7,692 bases of DNA from Microbacteriaceae bacterium. Its GTDB lineage: Bacteria; Actinomycetota; Actinomycetes; Actinomycetales; Microbacteriaceae. The stretch covers positions 1-7,692 of the forward strand of contig CANGNR010000054.1 in the NCBI GenBank assembly GCA_947455385.1. The letters run 5' to 3'. The position numbers and the translations under genes were made by a program. A model generated the notes under the pieces. The model worked only from the letters and a program-made list of their open reading frames with translations. It was not told where the DNA came from and searched no databases. Position 1 is the first letter of the stretch, and each line of letters opens with the position of its first letter. This document shows positions 5,635 through 7,692 of this stretch, piece by piece.

Positions 5635-6087
5635 ATGTCAAAGCTCATTCTGACTAACGAGGTCACTGGCCTCGGTGCCGCAGGCGACGTCGTCGAAGTT
5701 AAAGACGGATACGCCCGCAACTACCTTCTGCCACGCGGCTTCGCCGTTGTTTGGTCGAAGGGTGGCGAGAAGCAGGTAGCACAGATTCGTGCCGCTCGCG
5801 ACGCTCGTGCCATCGCTACCGCCGAAGAGGCAACCACCCTGAAGGCCCGCCTCGAAGAGGCAGCCATCAAGCTAGTCGTCAAGGCTGGCCAGGGTGGCCG
5901 CTTGTTCGGTGCCGTCAAGACCGCCGACGTCGTTGCAGCAGTTGCCGCAGCAGGCCTCGGCGAGCTCGACAAGCGCAAGATCGAGTTCGTGGCTCCAATC
6001 AAGATCACCGGAACCCACCAGGCAACCGTGCGTCTGCACGAGAACCTGGTTGCAACCGTGACTCTTCAGGTTGTTGCCGCTAAGTAG
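5635..6087 (+). CDS. rplI: 50S ribosomal protein L9
   Basis: This is a 150-residue L9, about the normal family length. It has an N-terminal rRNA-binding domain, a long connecting helix and a C-terminal domain that protrudes from the 50S subunit. The L9 signature is clear at residues 12-38 (GLGAAGDVVEVKDG, then YARNYLLPRGFAV). A charged Ala-rich helix covers about 41-75, and the C-terminal domain begins near VKAGQGGRLFGAVKTADV. The start at 5635 has AAGGAG overlapping the rpsR stop (5622-5627), seven bases upstream. It is the last gene of the operon, followed 17 bases later by a strong terminator. Confidence 0.98.
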   Translation: MSKLILTNEVTGLGAAGDVVEVKDGYARNYLLPRGFAVVWSKGGEKQVAQIRAARDARAIATAEEATTLKARLEEAAIKLVVKAGQGGRLFGAVKTADVVAAVAAAGLGELDKRKIEFVAPIKITGTHQATVRLHENLVATVTLQVVAAK

Positions 6088-6103
6088 TTCTTAGCAAAGC
6101 TTT

Positions 6104-6138
6104 GGGTGGTCGGCCTTCGGGCCGGCCACCTTTGCTTT
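6104..6138 (+). terminator. Rho-independent terminator of the rpsF-ssb-rpsR-rplI operon
   Basis: GGTGGTCGGCC (6105-6115) pairs with GGCCGGCCACC (6120-6130) to give an 11-bp stem with one G-U pair and a stable TTCG loop. TTTGCTTT follows (6131-6138). A 10-bp palindrome CAAAGCTTTG (6095-6104) directly precedes it, and part of that (GCAAAG, 6094-6099) could also pair with CTTTGC (6130-6135). This separates the ribosomal protein operon from dnaB, so dnaB must have its own promoter or depend on read-through. Confidence 0.9.
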
Positions 6139-6188
6139 AACCGTGCTGTGCGCCTTAGCCGCTCAGTGCGATTGAACCAGGATGGCAG

Positions 6189-6436
6189 TTTTGCACAGGC
6201 AGCTTGTTGCCTGTGGATAACTCTCGTGAAAGATGGTGAAACCTTGCGATCTGGCATTCTTTTGCACAACCTTCAAGTGAGTATTCAACTCTCGTTAAGG
6301 TTTTTTGTCCACAGGGTTCTTGCCCAGTGATGGCGTGCAAGTTCATTTTTTATCCACAGGCAGTGCACAGGGCTATCCACAGGTTTTGCACAGTTTTTAG
6401 GGCGTGTCTGTGGATTTGTCCACAGGTCTTTACACA
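6189..6436 (+). other. DnaA-box cluster; candidate replication origin (oriC-like)
   Basis: Eleven DnaA-box-like 9-mers lie in 248 bp. Plus strand: TTTTGCACA at 6189, 6260 and 6384; TTGTCCACA at 6305 and 6416; TTATCCACA at 6350; CTATCCACA at 6373; CTTTACACA at 6428; weak CAGTGCACA at 6361. Minus strand: TTATCCACA at 6212-6220; weaker AAATCCACA at 6409-6417. Five fit TTWTNCACA exactly and four more miss by one base; two of those four are TTGTCCACA, the preferred box of Streptomyces and Mycobacterium. Boxes at 6350, 6361, 6373 and 6384 run head-to-tail at 11-12 bp steps, as do 6416 and 6428. Eight of eleven continue into GG. By hand count 6181-6440 has 122 G+C of 260, poorer than the flanking genes. 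This is a DnaA-binding locus; whether it is the chromosomal origin, a titration site or a dnaB control region is not settled by sequence. Confidence 0.85.
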
Positions 6437-6476
6437 GGGTCGGTTTCATCCGGGTTTCGTTTCGGCGATGCTTAGT

Positions 6477-6520
6477 TGTCGCCCCCGTCTGGTTTACTCG
6501 GCGACAGTTATATCGAAAGG
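6477..6520 (+). promoter_or_regulatory. dnaB upstream region: inverted repeat, -10-like element and Shine-Dalgarno
   Basis: The rest of the 6139-6526 gap, outside the DnaA-box cluster, holds only this. TGTCGCC (6477-6483) and GGCGACA (6500-6506) form a 7-bp inverted repeat with a 16-base spacer. TTATAT (6508-6513) is -10-like but has no good -35 at 16-18 bases, and it lies too close to the ATG for the AAAGG Shine-Dalgarno to be transcribed. TTTACT (6493-6498), preceded by TGG, is an extended -10 alternative. AAAGG (6516-6520) is the Shine-Dalgarno, six bases before the ATG. The exact promoter is uncertain. Nothing recognisable is seen in 6139-6188. Confidence 0.35.
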
Positions 6521-6526
6521 CGAAAA

Positions 6527-7692
6527 ATGGCTCTAGCACCGGTGCCCCAGAGCGGGCCACCCATTGCAGATCAGCGGGTATTGCCCAACGACCAGCTCGC
6601 CGAACAGAGCACGCTCGGTGGCATGATGCTCTCGCAAGAGGCCGTCGCCGAGGTCTTCGAAGAGGTGCGCGCAGGCGACTTCTATGCGCCAAAGCACGAG
6701 ATCATCTTTACCGCCATCCTCGATTTGTATTCGAAGGGCGAGCCAACCGACGTCATCGCGGTATCTGATGAGCTCACCAAGACTGGCTTGATTCAACGTG
6801 CGGGCGGCATCGACTACCTACACACCCTCACCAGCATCGTTCCAACCGCCGCCAACGCGAGCTACTATGCGTCGATCGTCTCGGAGCGCGCGACTCTGCG
6901 CCGACTCATCGAAGCCGGCACGAAGATCGCCCAGATGGGCTATTCGAACGAGGGCGAGGTCGAAGAGCTCGTCAACCAGGCGCAGTCTGAGATTTACAAG
7001 GTCGCCGGCGACCGCCTCAGCGACGAGGTAGTCGGGCTGAACACCTCTCTCGAGGCTGCCCTGCAAGAGATTGAGGCTGCTTCGAAGCGCGGTGGCGAAA
7101 TCGTCGGCGTATCCACGGGCTTTCACGAGCTCGATCAGTACACGCACGGCCTGCACCCGGGCCAGCTGGTTATTCTGGCTGCCCGACCAGCCGTCGGAAA
7201 GTCGACCCTTGCCCTCGACTTCGCGCGTCACGCCGCCATCACCAACAAGAACCCGGTGCTTTTCTTCTCGCTCGAAATGGGTCGTGCCGAGATCGCGATG
7301 CGCCTGCTCTCTGCCGAGACCACGATTCCGCTGCAAGACATGCGCAAGGGAACCGTCAACCAAAACGCGTGGACGACCATCGCCCAGGTGCGTGCTCGTC
7401 TAAACGACGCTCCTCTCTACATTGACGACAGCCCAAACCTTACGTTGATCGAGATTCGCGCCAAGTGCCGTCGAATCGCGCAGCAAAAGGGCCTGAAGAT
7501 GATCGTCATCGACTACCTGCAGCTGCTCACCTCGGGCAAAAAGGTCGAATCGCGCCAGCAAGAGGTCTCGGAGTTCTCTCGAGCGCTGAAATTGCTGGCG
7601 AAGGAGCTCAATGTTCCGGTGATTGCGATCTCACAGCTCAACCGAAACTCAGAGCAGACCAAAGACAAGAAGCCAGAAATCTCGCAGTTGCG
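6527..7692 (+). CDS. dnaB: Replicative DNA helicase DnaB (3' end cut by window)
   Basis: An open frame of 388 codons runs off the window. DnaB is the hexameric ring helicase that unwinds DNA at the replication fork and interacts with primase. The N-terminal collar domain covers about residues 20-125 (NDQLAEQSTLGGMMLSQEAV, then GDFYAPKHEIIF). A linker follows. The RecA-like motor has Walker A RPAVGKST (220-227, with K225 and S226), FFSLEMG soon after, Walker B MIVIDYLQLL (325-334) and ISQLNR (368-373) with sensor glutamine 370. The C-terminal portion beginning at the arginine-finger region is outside. No intein interrupts the Walker A region, where mycobacterial DnaB proteins can carry one. 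The ATG at 6527 has AAAGG six bases upstream. The gene lies immediately downstream of the DnaA-box cluster, so DnaA may regulate it or load its product nearby. Confidence 0.96.
   Translation, partial: MALAPVPQSGPPIADQRVLPNDQLAEQSTLGGMMLSQEAVAEVFEEVRAGDFYAPKHEIIFTAILDLYSKGEPTDVIAVSDELTKTGLIQRAGGIDYLHTLTSIVPTAANASYYASIVSERATLRRLIEAGTKIAQMGYSNEGEVEELVNQAQSEIYKVAGDRLSDEVVGLNTSLEAALQEIEAASKRGGEIVGVSTGFHELDQYTHGLHPGQLVILAARPAVGKSTLALDFARHAAITNKNPVLFFSLEMGRAEIAMRLLSAETTIPLQDMRKGTVNQNAWTTIAQVRARLNDAPLYIDDSPNLTLIEIRAKCRRIAQQKGLKMIVIDYLQLLTSGKKVESRQQEVSEFSRALKLLAKELNVPVIAISQLNRNSEQTKDKKPEISQL

Noticed and set aside
6106..6330. Plus-strand open frame of 74 codons in the rplI-dnaB gap
   Set aside because: It begins inside the operon terminator hairpin, has no Shine-Dalgarno, and runs through the DnaA boxes. 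The product is not recognisable.
6189..6436. Repeated short motifs as a CRISPR array or integron-like repeats
   Set aside because: Repeat units are 9-11 bp, vary, occur on both strands and match DnaA boxes. There are no 20-40 bp repeats with uniform unique spacers.
6285..6692. Minus-strand open frame of 135 codons across the DnaA-box region and the start of dnaB
   Set aside because: Its Arg/Pro/His-rich product looks like frame noise, it lies antisense to the well-supported dnaB, and it has no family resemblance.
7181..7230. Possible intein at the DnaB Walker A site
   Set aside because: The motor domain reads through RPAVGKSTLALD without interruption, and Walker B follows at normal spacing.

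Overview
The window is an origin-proximal chromosomal segment of an actinobacterium. The most likely family is Microbacteriaceae; I would not name a genus. The evidence is the moderately GC-rich coding sequence, the actinobacterial gene set and order (trxB, murJ, DUF6049-like protein, Nudix hydrolase, divergent CCA-adding enzyme, then rpsF-ssb-rpsR-rplI-dnaB), and protein sequences of actinobacterial type. The same genes lie on the rpmH/parAB side of oriC in Streptomyces. In Mycobacterium the block pcnA-mutT4-Rv3909-mviN-sigM-trxB is also origin-linked. Some parts look streamlined: the DUF6049-like protein is very short, and no sigM/anti-sigma pair lies between murJ and trxB.

Left half, minus strand: a tightly packed unit reads right to left as Nudix hydrolase (2826-2359), short signal-peptide/membrane protein (2359-1775), murJ lipid II flippase (1778-147), then the first 25 codons of trxB (75-1). 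The first three genes are joined by TAATG and GTGA stop/start overlaps. A probable terminator sits at the end of murJ. A perfect parS centromere site (TGTTTCACGTGGAACA, 2343-2358) covers the start codon region of the short membrane protein.

Right half, plus strand: the CCA-adding tRNA nucleotidyltransferase (2868-4286) diverges from the Nudix gene. A 112-bp leader follows, with a perfect palindrome and an RNA fold that pairs with the rpsF Shine-Dalgarno sequence. The rpsF-ssb-rpsR-rplI operon (4399-6087) comes next and ends at a strong UUCG-loop terminator.

Between rplI and dnaB (6139-6526) is the most striking element: about eleven DnaA-box-like 9-mers in 248 bp. Two are perfect TTATCCACA, two are the actinobacterial TTGTCCACA, and three are TTTTGCACA. 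Several lie head-to-tail at 11-12 bp intervals, in a locally AT-richer stretch. This has the architecture of a replication origin or a major DnaA-binding locus, but it lies directly upstream of the replicative helicase gene rather than in the expected dnaA-dnaN interval. The dnaB gene starts at 6527 and runs off the window. With parS about 3.8 kb away, the window brings together elements of replication initiation (DnaA boxes, DnaB, SSB) and chromosome segregation (parS), next to ribosome, tRNA and cell-wall genes.
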